Source: JADGQN01 sp035315185 (lineage in GTDB: Bacteria; Desulfobacterota; Syntrophorhabdia; Syntrophorhabdales; WCHB1-27). From it: a stretch of DNA of 16,821 bases. The translations under genes and the position numbers were made by a program. The stretch lies in the NCBI GenBank assembly GCA_035315185.1, contig DATFYE010000035.1, positions 1 through 16,821 of the forward strand, written 5' to 3'. Position 1 is the first letter of the stretch, and each line of letters opens with the position of its first letter. Shown here in pieces: positions 6,112 to 13,951 of the stretch. Under the pieces are notes generated by a model. The model was not told the origin of the DNA, did no database searches, and was given only the letters and a program-made list of their open reading frames with translations.

Positions 6112-8418
6112 TTGACAAAAGATACACTCATCGGAAAAGGATTGCTCCGGGTGGATGCAGCGGAGAAAGTCACGGGTATGGCTGAATATACCGGTGACCT
6201 TGATCTGGCCGGAGTACTGGAAGCTGAAATGTTGACCAGCCCGTATGCCTATGCCAGGATCCGCTCCATAGATGTTTCCAGGGCCCTGTCCCTGGATGGC
6301 GTGATTGAGGTTATGACAGGCAATGACATAAAGGGGTTGTACGGGCCGATGGTCAAAGACAGACCGGTGCTGGCTCAGGGTGTCGTTCGCTTTGCGGGTG
6401 AACCTGTTGCGGCGGTGGCTGCAACGAGCAAGCAAATAGCAAAGCGGGCCGTGGAACTGATCGACGTCCAATACGAACAACTGAAACCGGTTTTGACTCA
6501 TGAGGAGGCGCTGTCGCCAACTGCACCTTTACTGCATGAAGGTTTGATGGATTACGAAAAAGAGATCACCGCCAACGTAATAGCCGGTACTAATATCTGT
6601 AATCATTTTAAGATCCGCAAAGGCGACGTGGAAAAGGGTTTTGCCGAGTCCGATTACGTGCTTGAGGAGACCTATGAAGTGCCCCGCAATCACCATGTTT
6701 GCCTGGAGACGTATTCCGTCATTGCCCAGTTTGAGAAGGAGGGCACCTTACATTTGTGGACCTGTAATCAGTCGCCCTATGTACTGCAAAGAGCACTGGC
6801 GGCCTTGTTCAACATGCCCTGGAATAAAGTCAGGATTACCATCCCCACCCTGGGAGGCGGGTTTGGCTCTAGGGTTTACCCCAGTGTAGAGCCCGCTATT
6901 GTAGCTCTCGCCCAAAGGTCCGGTCATAAGCCCGTACGTCTTACCCTTAGCAGAGAGCAGGACTTTTACAGAATCACCAACCACGGGTGCACGGCTACAA
7001 TCAAGACAGGGGTAAGAAAAGACGGAACCATAATGGCTCGCCAGCTTGTCACGTACTGGGATACAGGAGCATATGCCGATTGCGGGCCTCTTGTTGTTAG
7101 GAATTCCGGCTTCACCTCTGCTGGCCCATACCGTATAGAAAATGTAAAAATTGACGCCTACTGCGTTTATACAAACCGGCCCGTGGCAACAGCTTTCCGT
7201 GGATACGGAATTCCGCACGTCACCTGGGCTTATGAATGCCATCTCAACCGCATTGCCCATGAATTGGGGCTTGATCCCCTGGAGATCAGACTGAAAAACG
7301 TCATCCAGGATGGAGACAGAAGCCATACAGGGGAGAAAATGGTTGCGGTGGGTATGAAGGATTGCCTTGAGCAGGTGGCAAAGGCGGCCAACTGGAAGCC
7401 AGGTACGAAGCCCGCAGTCGTGGACCTGGGCGATGGCCGCTATCGCAGCCTGGGTCTGGCCTGCTCGTGGAAGGGCACCATGCGTCACCATGCAACTTCG
7501 GCCACGGTTCGGGTCCTGGAAGAAGGGTCGGTCGAAGTAAACTGCAGCAATGTGGACATGGGCCAGGGTTCCTCTACCATCTATGCCCAGATTGCGGCGG
7601 AAGAATTGGGAATACCCGTAGAGCAGGTGACGGTGCGCCATCCCGATACGTTTATTACTCCCTATGACCGTACAACCAGCGCCAGCCGCGGCACCTTCCA
7701 CGGGGGCAATGCCGTGATGAACGCGGCCAGAGATGCCTGGCAGCAGGTAGCGGTTTATGCCGCGAAGGTATTCCGATGCCATCCCGACGATGTAAAGGCG
7801 GAAAACGGCCTCATAATCGATCCGGAAACCGGCCATAAATATGCTTTCGGTGATATCCTCAACAAGGCGGTAATCGGAGGCGTTGATGTGATCGGCCGGG
7901 GTAATTCCTACATGGAAGGGGGGACAGGGCTCGACAGGGAGACAGGGCAAGGCGCCAATCCCACGAGCTTCTGGATGTACGCTGCCCAGATCGTTGATCT
8001 TGAGGTGGACACCCGCACAGGGCAAACCACGGTCCATAAAATTTTTGCTGCCAGCGATGTGGGCCGGGCGATCAACGAGACAAACTGCGTCCAGCAGATC
8101 CACGGCGGCGTAACCATGGGCTTAGGCATCGCCCTCTCGGAAGAACTCACGTTTGACGACAAGGGCCGGATTCTCAATAACAACTTCCACGACTACAAAA
8201 TCCAGACTTGCATGGATGTTCCCCCTATTGAAGCGATCCTCGTAGAAGTTCCCCATCCTCTTGGTCCCTACGGAGCGAAGGGATTGGGAGAAGCTCCCGT
8301 AGGGCCTGTGGCTCCCGCGGTGGCTGATGCAGTGGCCAATGCCGCGGGAATATGGATAAGAAGACTGCCGATGACCCCCGAGCGGCTCCTTGAGGCCTTC
8401 AGAAAGGATGGTAAATAA
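6112..8418 (+). CDS. Molybdenum hydroxylase, molybdopterin-binding large subunit (HcrA/CoxL-like)
   Basis: This 768-aa catalytic subunit belongs to a three-subunit xanthine-oxidase-family enzyme. The N-terminal hammerhead domain (AAEKVTGMAEYTGDLDLAG, from about residue 15) is followed by the molybdopterin domains. Their motifs are TLGGGFGSR at 246-254, AFRGYGIPHV, DMGQGSSTIYAQI, TTSASRGTFHGGNAV and GAKGLGE, with the presumed catalytic Glu727. Length and the gene order large, FAD, [2Fe-2S] match 4-hydroxybenzoyl-CoA reductase HcrABC, but the FAD subunit argues against that identity. Nicotinate, purine or other N-heterocycle dehydrogenases are equally possible. The start is TTG, preceded by the strong ribosome site GGAGGGGG seven bases upstream, and no better ATG is nearby. 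It is co-transcribed with its neighbours: one base separates its stop from the next start. Confidence 0.88.
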   Translation: MTKDTLIGKGLLRVDAAEKVTGMAEYTGDLDLAGVLEAEMLTSPYAYARIRSIDVSRALSLDGVIEVMTGNDIKGLYGPMVKDRPVLAQGVVRFAGEPVAAVAATSKQIAKRAVELIDVQYEQLKPVLTHEEALSPTAPLLHEGLMDYEKEITANVIAGTNICNHFKIRKGDVEKGFAESDYVLEETYEVPRNHHVCLETYSVIAQFEKEGTLHLWTCNQSPYVLQRALAALFNMPWNKVRITIPTLGGGFGSRVYPSVEPAIVALAQRSGHKPVRLTLSREQDFYRITNHGCTATIKTGVRKDGTIMARQLVTYWDTGAYADCGPLVVRNSGFTSAGPYRIENVKIDAYCVYTNRPVATAFRGYGIPHVTWAYECHLNRIAHELGLDPLEIRLKNVIQDGDRSHTGEKMVAVGMKDCLEQVAKAANWKPGTKPAVVDLGDGRYRSLGLACSWKGTMRHHATSATVRVLEEGSVEVNCSNVDMGQGSSTIYAQIAAEELGIPVEQVTVRHPDTFITPYDRTTSASRGTFHGGNAVMNAARDAWQQVAVYAAKVFRCHPDDVKAENGLIIDPETGHKYAFGDILNKAVIGGVDVIGRGNSYMEGGTGLDRETGQGANPTSFWMYAAQIVDLEVDTRTGQTTVHKIFAASDVGRAINETNCVQQIHGGVTMGLGIALSEELTFDDKGRILNNNFHDYKIQTCMDVPPIEAILVEVPHPLGPYGAKGLGEAPVGPVAPAVADAVANAAGIWIRRLPMTPERLLEAFRKDGK

Positions 8419-8419
8419 G

Positions 8420-9325
8420 ATGCCGGCTCTGAAACCATTTCTCTACGAACGGCCCTCTTCACTGGAACAATTAACCGCACTCCTGGCTGACCATGCCGGA
8501 ATGGTCCCCGGTTACCTGTCCGGCGGCACAGACCTTTTGGTGGCGATGCGCACGGGGAAAGACAGTCCTGAACTGGTTGTCGACCTCAAGGGTCTGCCGA
8601 ACTTGCGCGGGATAAATCGGTGCGAAGACGGGAAGCTGTGGATAGGCGCTCTAGCCACGATTCACAGTCTGGAAGTCAACAAAACTATTCGCAGCCAGAT
8701 CACTCTACTTTTTGAGGCGGCCCAGAGCCTCGGCTCCTGGCAGGTGCGAAACCGGGGTACTATTGGCGGTAATCTGGCCAACGGCGCGCCTACAGCCAAC
8801 ACGGCCGCTCCTCTATTGGCCCTGGATGCGGAAATCCTGACCTGGAGCCCGGTCGGGAAACGGAGAATTCCTGTTGCCTCCTTCTGGCTGGGAGCCCGTA
8901 AAACGGCCCTGCACACAGGGGAGATAATCACCGGCGTGGAAATACCTCTCAAGCAGGGGAGTTCCTCGGCTTATACCAAACTAGGACCGCGCAAGGCCAT
9001 GGATATTGCGATTGCCAGCGCGGCGGTGGTCCTTAGCCTTGACCGGGGAATCATTCAGGAGGTGCGGATTGCCATGGGCGGCGCAGGTCCGACACCCCTG
9101 CGGGCCCGTTCCGCTGAAGCCTATTTGACGGGACGTCCTGCCCTTGCTGAAAATCTCATTCAGGCCGGAAAACTGGCAGCGAGTGAAAGCAACCCCCGCA
9201 CCAGTACCCGGGCCACCCGGGAATACCGCCTGTCAGTGATCCCCGTGCTAGTGGAACGGTCCATCAGGTCTGCCCTGAAAAGACAAGAAGGTTTGGTAGA
9301 GGAGAATGGGGGTGAGGACCGATGA
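8420..9325 (+). CDS. Molybdenum hydroxylase, FAD-binding medium subunit
   Basis: This 301-aa protein carries the FAD-binding domain of molybdopterin dehydrogenases. It passes electrons from the [2Fe-2S] subunit to an external acceptor. FAD motifs are GGTDLLVAM at 35-43 and NRGTIGGNLANGAPTANTA at 111-129, and a CO_deh_flav_C-like tail follows. I chose the ATG at 8420, which follows the previous stop by one base (TAAgATG) and gives the usual start PALKPFLYERP. In-frame TTG 8390 and ATG 8408 lie inside the upstream gene. It has only one cysteine (residue 68), so the four-cysteine [4Fe-4S] insertion that distinguishes HcrB of 4-hydroxybenzoyl-CoA reductase is absent. It overlaps the next gene by four bases (ATGA). 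Confidence 0.9.
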   Translation: MPALKPFLYERPSSLEQLTALLADHAGMVPGYLSGGTDLLVAMRTGKDSPELVVDLKGLPNLRGINRCEDGKLWIGALATIHSLEVNKTIRSQITLLFEAAQSLGSWQVRNRGTIGGNLANGAPTANTAAPLLALDAEILTWSPVGKRRIPVASFWLGARKTALHTGEIITGVEIPLKQGSSSAYTKLGPRKAMDIAIASAAVVLSLDRGIIQEVRIAMGGAGPTPLRARSAEAYLTGRPALAENLIQAGKLAASESNPRTSTRATREYRLSVIPVLVERSIRSALKRQEGLVEENGGEDR

Positions 9326-9810
9326 AGAAAACAGTTGTTCTTACTGTAAATGATGTGAAACACCGGGAAACCCTGCTCCACAATCTGACCCTTCTTGAGT
9401 ACCTGCGGGAGAGCCTGGGTTTAAAAGGAGTCAAGGAGGGATGCGGTATGGGCGACTGCGCGGCCTGTACTGTGCTGTTGGACGAGATACCCGTTAACGC
9501 CTGTCTGACGCTCGCCGTGGAGGCCGATGGGTGCCGGATAACCACCATTGAAGGATTGTGCAAGGATGGCAGGATGTCTGAACTGCAGCAGGCCTTCATC
9601 GAGCACGGCGCGGTTCAGTGCGGCTATTGTTCTCCCGGCATGATTCTCACTGCCCAAGGCCTCTTGGCGGAGAACCCCGATCCCACCGAGCCGGACGTCA
9701 GGAGAGCATTGGAGGGAAATTTGTGCCGCTGCACTGGATATCAGAGCATTGTGGCTGCCGTTTTGGATGTGGCCGGTAAACGCATAAAACGAAAAGGGAG
9801 TTGGGCATGA
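9322..9810 (+). CDS. Molybdenum hydroxylase, [2Fe-2S] small subunit
   Basis: This 162-aa iron-sulfur subunit has two [2Fe-2S] clusters linking the molybdenum centre to FAD. The N-terminal plant-type ferredoxin domain has Cys41, 46, 49 and 61 (GCGMGDCAACTV). The C-terminal four-helix domain has Cys100, 103, 135 and 137 (QCGYCSPG, CRCTGY). Length is normal for HcrC, CoxS and NdhS-type subunits. Its cysteine positions are identical in number to those of the fused protein at 3292, so the two likely share ancestry. ATGA overlap with the FAD gene and GTGAGG upstream indicate coupled translation. The end overlaps the symporter start by four bases. Confidence 0.93.
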   Translation: MKKTVVLTVNDVKHRETLLHNLTLLEYLRESLGLKGVKEGCGMGDCAACTVLLDEIPVNACLTLAVEADGCRITTIEGLCKDGRMSELQQAFIEHGAVQCGYCSPGMILTAQGLLAENPDPTEPDVRRALEGNLCRCTGYQSIVAAVLDVAGKRIKRKGSWA

Positions 9811-11216
9811 ATGCAATCGGCCTCTGGAATATGACCATCATTTCGGTCATCGTCATCGCGTATATCGTGATCACCACCGGCTTGAGCATCTGGCTACGCA
9901 GTAAGACAACGGATCAGTTCATGGTGGCTGCCCGCGCCCTGCCCGCGGCTGTTGCCGGTGTCGTTATGATGTCCGAATTCATCGGGACTCCTGCCACGGT
10001 GGGCGCTGCGCAGCAGGCCTTCACCTCGGGCATGGCCGCATCTTGGAGCATAGTCAACTGCGTTATAGCCTTTCCCCTCATGGGGATCGTGATGGCTGGC
10101 AGGCTGTACCGCACTGGACAGTACACGATCTCCGGCGCCATAGCCAGTAAATTCGGGGAGGCTCCACGGCTTATCACCTCGGCCATTGTGATCTATGCCC
10201 TTTTCCTCGTAAATATCTCGGCTTACGTGGGCGGTGCAGCGGCCATATCGACGGTATATAAAATACCGCTACCTCTCGCAGCACTGGCGACCGCCATTAT
10301 CAGCACGATATACTTCTCGCTGGGCGGCCTCAAAGGCATTGCCTGGGTTTCGATCATTCACGCCTCCTTCAAGTACCTCTGCGTCATCATCTCTGTTGTA
10401 ACCGCGCTCAAGCTCACGGGCGGCTTCGGCGTAATCTACCAGCACCTGCCGACGTATTACTTCACGTGGGATGGGACCCTCGGTGGATCGACCGTGCTCG
10501 CATGGACGATCGGTAACATCGGCGCCATTTTTGTCACCCAGCAGATTGTGCAGACCATGTGCGGAGTGGGGAATGCCAATGATGCCAGAAAAGCATGTAT
10601 GTACGCGGGGATCTGGTGTGTTCCCATCGGTCTTATGGCGGCATTCATCGGCGTTGCGGCCAAGTACCTCTACCCGAACATGAAGAGCCTTTTCGCCCTT
10701 CCGGTCTTTATACAGCACATGAACCCCTTCTTGGGCGGCATCGTAACCGCCGGCATTGTGGCCGCGGTTTTCGGCGGCGTAGCCACCGTTTCCCTGGGGA
10801 TGACCTCTCTGGTCGTGCGCGATTTCGTAGTCCCCCTTGTGAAGCCCCGTCCTGAGCAACAACTCAGGATCACCCGTTACGTCGCAATTCTCGTCGGTTT
10901 TCTGCCCCTGCCTTTCGTGCTCTTCATGCCGGGCATCTTGAAAACCATGTTCTTCTCCAAGGCGCTCAGGACCGCCGTTGCGCTGGTGGCCGTGTCGGGC
11001 TTTTATCTGCCCATGTTCAGCAGCGGCCTCGGGGCTACAATAGGACTCATTGCGGCGGCACTCGGTGCATCTGTCTGGTTTTTTCTTGGCAACCCTTATG
11101 GGATCGATAATACCTATGTGGCGATGGTCATTCCCATTGTCGTTATGTCAATAGACCACATCGTCCGCATCCGCATGGTGGGCAGGAAGAAGGCTGGGCC
11201 GCCTGGCGGCAGATGA
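9807..11216 (+). CDS. Sodium:solute symporter family (SSS) transporter
   Basis: This 469-aa polytopic inner-membrane protein has many hydrophobic helices, the first at about residues 8-30. The pattern DQFMVAARALP near 36-46, then EFIGTPATVGAAQQAFTSG and a Gly-rich helix, is typical of the SSS family (TC 2.A.21). These carriers couple Na+ entry to uptake of organic solutes. I chose ATG 9807 because GGGAG lies six bases upstream and the codon overlaps the previous stop as ATGA; TTG at 9801 would add two residues. Translation coupled to the hydroxylase genes suggests that it imports their substrate, which is inference. Its stop lies 25 bases from the convergent permease gene, and no terminator hairpin is evident between them. 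Confidence 0.85.
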   Translation: MNAIGLWNMTIISVIVIAYIVITTGLSIWLRSKTTDQFMVAARALPAAVAGVVMMSEFIGTPATVGAAQQAFTSGMAASWSIVNCVIAFPLMGIVMAGRLYRTGQYTISGAIASKFGEAPRLITSAIVIYALFLVNISAYVGGAAAISTVYKIPLPLAALATAIISTIYFSLGGLKGIAWVSIIHASFKYLCVIISVVTALKLTGGFGVIYQHLPTYYFTWDGTLGGSTVLAWTIGNIGAIFVTQQIVQTMCGVGNANDARKACMYAGIWCVPIGLMAAFIGVAAKYLYPNMKSLFALPVFIQHMNPFLGGIVTAGIVAAVFGGVATVSLGMTSLVVRDFVVPLVKPRPEQQLRITRYVAILVGFLPLPFVLFMPGILKTMFFSKALRTAVALVAVSGFYLPMFSSGLGATIGLIAAALGASVWFFLGNPYGIDNTYVAMVIPIVVMSIDHIVRIRMVGRKKAGPPGGR

Positions 11217-11241
11217 TTGACTCTTCTCCTCTCTCTTACTA

Positions 11242-12636
11242 TCACAGCATAAAGATGGCTACGATCACAACACCTATAAATCCGAGTAGAGTGGGCACGA
11301 GGTTGCGTCTTGCAATCTCTATGGGATCGGTACCGGTTATAGCAGCAGCGGGGATTACCGCCCAGGGGATGATCGTACCGCCCCCCACGCAGACTGCAAA
11401 AAACTGTCCCAAGGCAGCCAGCGTGGCTATATTCAGGTGTGTGGGTCCCCCCAGGGCCTGAGAGAGCGCGCCCATGAGGGGCAGTCCAGCCGCCCCTGAA
11501 CCATCCAGACCGGTAATGCCACCCACTACTGCCTGGACAATGGCGACCGGGACGCGGCTCAACGGAACTACATTGGCCAGGGCCTGGCCGAGGTCAAAGA
11601 GGAGACCCCTGGCCCCTTCTCCAAAGACGGCCCTTGCCGTTCCCGGTGCACCCATGAAGAAAAAACTTGCGATCAGGAAGACCGGGGCAAATATCCGGAC
11701 ACCGAACATGAAGCCTGCACGGGAGTGGTCTGCCAGTTTCCCGAAGCCCTCTTGTCCGTAAACCCCGATTCCCACGATCACCATGACCAAGGCCACGGTG
11801 CCGCCGAGCAGGGCTGTTGCATCGCCGCCACGTAGCTTGAAATAAAACATCCCCGCTACATCAAGAAGGAAAAGGATGGCAATAATCCAGAGGGCAAACT
11901 TCTTGAATCCCGGTGCTGCCTCTGTCCACTTTTCCCTCTCAGCCATGGCCTCGGCGGAGGCCTCAAAGGGGGCCCATGTGATTGGTTTGCCCGCAGTAGC
12001 CTTAATATCTTTCCTGACGGACATGAAAGAGAGCGGTAGGGCAATTATGGCCCAGACGATGAGCATGGGAAGGCTTTTCATCATGACGTCTCCCACCGGA
12101 ATGCTTGCTGCCTTGGCAGTGATGCCGGGCATCCCCTGGATAACAAAGTCGGTGGTAAGGCCGCAGCCGTAGCCGAACATGCTGATCGCCATGGCCGCAG
12201 AGATAGGGGGAAGTCCAACCTCCACAGCGGCCGGCAGAAGCAGCGCACCCACCAGGGCGATTGCCGGGGAAGGCCAGATGATCCAGGCCACAATCAAAAT
12301 GACAAAACCCATGACCCAAAAAGCGATACTCGGGGACTTGATCAGCTTACGGATAGGCCGGAACATCGTTTCTGCGAGACCGCATTCTTCAAGCATTTTG
12401 GCCATACCGACAATGAGAGAAATAATGACGACGATCCCCAGCAGGTCACCAAAGGCAACGGTGATCGAGTTGAAGACCGCCTGCACCGCCTTCACGACAT
12501 TTCCAGTAACTACCCAGGAGAGGACGAAAGAGCCGACAATGCAGACAAGTGGGGTATCTTTCCTCAAGCCCATGGTCACCAGTACAAGTACGACAAAAAA
12601 CGCATAAACCCAGTGTGCTGCGGTGAGTTCCACCAT
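11242..12636 (-). CDS. Multi-pass permease, probably of the ion transporter superfamily
   Basis: This 464-aa protein has roughly 11-12 hydrophobic helices in two halves separated by a hydrophilic loop at about residues 207-246 (rich in Lys, Glu and Ala). Re-entrant-looking motifs are WPSPAIALVGALLLPA at 121-136 and, in the second half, GLDGSGAAGLPLMGALSQ. The C-terminal IIPWAVIPAAAITGTDPIE resembles secondary carriers of the GntP, DcuC, CitMHS and ArsB/NhaD type, which carry organic anions. I cannot place it in one family. ATG 12636 has GGAGG eight bases upstream. It is transcribed towards the symporter gene and has its own upstream region with CGTTAT boxes. It may be a second uptake or efflux system for the pathway's substrate or product. 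Confidence 0.75.
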   Translation of the reverse strand: MVELTAAHWVYAFFVVLVLVTMGLRKDTPLVCIVGSFVLSWVVTGNVVKAVQAVFNSITVAFGDLLGIVVIISLIVGMAKMLEECGLAETMFRPIRKLIKSPSIAFWVMGFVILIVAWIIWPSPAIALVGALLLPAAVEVGLPPISAAMAISMFGYGCGLTTDFVIQGMPGITAKAASIPVGDVMMKSLPMLIVWAIIALPLSFMSVRKDIKATAGKPITWAPFEASAEAMAEREKWTEAAPGFKKFALWIIAILFLLDVAGMFYFKLRGGDATALLGGTVALVMVIVGIGVYGQEGFGKLADHSRAGFMFGVRIFAPVFLIASFFFMGAPGTARAVFGEGARGLLFDLGQALANVVPLSRVPVAIVQAVVGGITGLDGSGAAGLPLMGALSQALGGPTHLNIATLAALGQFFAVCVGGGTIIPWAVIPAAAITGTDPIEIARRNLVPTLLGFIGVVIVAIFML

Positions 12637-12637
12637 A

Positions 12638-12763
12638 CTATACCTCCGTTATAGAATATGTAAGAGAGGGCGCCCTTTCAGGAAAAATTTCCGTCGAACC
12701 TGCTTCTTCTAACCGTTTTAGAATCTTGTCTATCTCAATAGCATTTGTAACGTTATATATCAA
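12638..12763 (-). CDS. Possible 41-codon leader ORF upstream of the permease (weak)
   Basis: A minus-strand frame from TTG at 12763 to TAG at 12640-12638 would encode 41 residues including NAIEIDKILKRLEEAG, an amphipathic helix. The stop lies one base before the permease ATG, and the permease ribosome site lies inside the frame, as in translationally coupled leaders. There is no convincing ribosome site or ATG for the small frame, so it may be chance or the decayed end of an older gene. It was not matched to any family. Confidence 0.25.
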   Translation of the reverse strand: MIYNVTNAIEIDKILKRLEEAGSTEIFPERAPSLTYSITEV

Positions 12764-12787
12764 ATAAATATAACGATAAGTATAACG
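12647..12787 (-). promoter_or_regulatory. Cluster of CGTTAT boxes upstream of the permease gene
   Basis: On the minus strand, CGTTAT occurs at 12787-12782 and 12775-12770, 12 bases apart. The inverse orientation occurs at 12751-12756 (within the palindrome AACGTT) and 12647-12652, next to the ribosome site. The paired boxes resemble the tandem CGTTATGTT pair upstream of 3292 (11 bases apart). Four copies of a hexamer in 141 bases is more than chance predicts. An operator for a common regulator is plausible but unproven. No clear -35/-10 pair was chosen here. Confidence 0.3.
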
Positions 12788-12903
12788 AGACAAAGGAACA
12801 AGTCCCGATCCCTGTCGGTCAGGAAGATGTCTTGCTGCGCATTACCACGTGAGGTCACGTGGTAGAGGGCGCCGGGGTATTCTATGCGTAACGGGCGAGC
12901 CAT
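12760..12903 (-). pseudogene. RAYT transposase N-terminal remnant, copy B
   Basis: A 47-codon frame starts at ATG 12903 with MARPLRIEYPGALYHV, TSRGNAQQDIFLTDRDRDLF and then runs into unrelated residues before TGA at 12762-12760. It is the N-terminus of a REP-associated tyrosine transposase, whose full length is usually 150-300 aa. This copy keeps the Glu codon that is a stop in copy A, so it is closer to the ancestral sequence. The catalytic region is missing, so it cannot be active. Confidence 0.8.
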
Positions 12904-12945
12904 AGCGAAAGTCAACAAGTGCAAGAAACAAGACCTGACCCCAAA
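12792..12945 (-). repeat. Direct repeat copy B: RAYT 5' fragment with leader
   Basis: These 154 bases match 2850-3010 at about 96 percent identity outside one 7-base gap. The orientation is the same, 9.9 kb downstream of copy A. It covers the RAYT start and the leader ending in CCTGACCCCAAA. No group II intron segment follows here, unlike copy A. Confidence 0.85.
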
Positions 12946-13050
12946 TCGGAGGAGATACGCTCGTGGGCAGCGTGGCGAATCAGCTTAATCATGTGTAGAT
13001 AGTTTCGCAATATCGCAACTTAGTTATCAGTGAGGGTCTGTCATGAAACC
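12946..13050. other. Spacer with no recognisable feature
   Basis: This stretch holds the 3' flank of the 275-aa gene and the edge of the RAYT repeat. I looked for a second integron attC site after the stop at 13051 and found none with matching core sites. No terminator hairpin with a U-tract was seen. Confidence 0.4.
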
Positions 13051-13878
13051 CTATGGCAATACGATACCAAGGGGTAACAATGCCGTTTTTAATGCTCGAT
13101 ATGCGGGACCCGCGTTTGCAAGCACCTGAATAGTTCCTGCAATGACATCGAACCACGCTCGAAGCTTTGTATTATTTGGAGTATTTTTTTCAAGCTCTAC
13201 AACAGACTCATCAACCAGTTCTATTAATTCAGCTGTTTCCTTTTCATCTCTATCGGAAACATTTTGCAATGCTATTTTAACTTCGCGGAGGGCGTCGATG
13301 ATGTCTTGCTTTTCAGAAGCGGCCAAATGCTGAACAACGTTTGCATATGAGGCAGGACCACTTTGAACGGCTCCAACGGAACCATAAAAATTATACGTGT
13401 TGGCCGGAGAGACTACAGCGTCTCTACTTGTTCCTCTCAACGAATCTACATAAAGATCAATCTCAACATCATGCTTCTTTATTGACAGTTCTGCTATGCT
13501 CGTAAGATTCGAGGAAATCTTAATTCCCATATTACCTAGTATTTGTGATTCCCTTTCGTAAACTGACAACAGAGCCTTCAGAGCCTCATCGAGATACCGG
13601 TTAAAGACTCTCTTGAAATAGCCAGCTAAATCTACACCCTCATCAACGCCAGTTATCCTATGCACTCTTACAATGGCTTGCCAAAGTAAGATAGCTCGCG
13701 TCTCCAACTCCCGAGCTAGTATTTGGTCTATCATGAGGATGGTCCCAGAAGAGATGAGTGCGCCACGGTGAGCGGCGTCTGCTTTCACCTTCCCTATTTG
13801 TCTTGGTGCATCGCTTTCCCTTTCTGCCCACGACGTATGTACGAGGCGGTCTAACCTGTCTTCAAAGTTGTTGCTCAT
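13051..13878 (-). CDS. Uncharacterised 275-aa helical protein with NFYGSVGAVQSG linker (possible defence or accessory protein)
   Basis: The family was not identified. Residues 1-145 look largely helical (LARELETRAILLWQAIVRVH, then a long helix to about 112). A short linker NFYGSVGAVQSG at 163-174 follows, then a second helical part at 185-275 that ends in a hydrophobic segment (YRALKTALLPLGIVLP). Linkers of the N-Y-G-x-VGAxQxG kind recur in uncharacterised accessory proteins, some near defence genes; that is recollection, not a search result. The ATG at 13878 has GGAAGGG eight bases upstream. It lies downstream of the nuclease-like gene on the same strand, separated by 67 bases that contain an attC-like site. 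The two may be co-transcribed. The region is poorer in G+C than the hydroxylase operon, suggesting transfer. Confidence 0.7.
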   Translation of the reverse strand: MSNNFEDRLDRLVHTSWAERESDAPRQIGKVKADAAHRGALISSGTILMIDQILARELETRAILLWQAIVRVHRITGVDEGVDLAGYFKRVFNRYLDEALKALLSVYERESQILGNMGIKISSNLTSIAELSIKKHDVEIDLYVDSLRGTSRDAVVSPANTYNFYGSVGAVQSGPASYANVVQHLAASEKQDIIDALREVKIALQNVSDRDEKETAELIELVDESVVELEKNTPNNTKLRAWFDVIAGTIQVLANAGPAYRALKTALLPLGIVLP

Positions 13879-13892
13879 TGTGTATCCCTTCC

Positions 13893-13951
13893 GCCTAGCG
13901 TAAGAAATCAGCCGCCGAGTTTACGGGGTCGGCTGGATCGATTTGTTATAA
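13893..13951 (-). repeat. Integron attC-like recombination site (59 nt)
   Basis: Read on the minus strand, the site starts with core R'' TTATAAC (13951-13945), which includes the stop codon of the nuclease-like gene. It ends with the R' core position GCTAGGC (13899-13893). The interior has the imperfect inverted repeats expected of attC: AACAAATC against GATTTCTT, and CAGCCG against CGGCGGCTG around a short loop. The length is exactly that of a classical 59-base element. The central part resembles, from memory, the attC of aadA-type cassettes. R' deviates from GTTRRRY by one base (C for T). R'' is perfectly complementary to GTTATAA at 14522-14516, the other cassette boundary, as expected for one circularised cassette. 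Confidence 0.7.

Noticed and set aside
6748..8103. Long 451-codon open frame antisense to the molybdopterin large subunit
   Set aside because: It lies wholly inside a clearly coding gene on the other strand, has no family-like motifs, and is a codon-bias shadow.
6112..9810. Naming the three-subunit enzyme hcrABC (4-hydroxybenzoyl-CoA reductase)
   Set aside because: Gene order and sizes fit, but the FAD subunit lacks the four-cysteine insertion, so the symbol was not used.
10269..10862. 197-codon antisense frame opposite the symporter
   Set aside because: It is very rich in His, Gly, Asp and Arg, as expected of the complement of membrane-protein codons, and shows no family pattern.
12946..13050. 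A second attC site after the 275-aa gene, which would make a two-cassette array
   Set aside because: No paired core sites or inverted-repeat arms with the right spacing were found. TGATAAC near 13030 has no partner.
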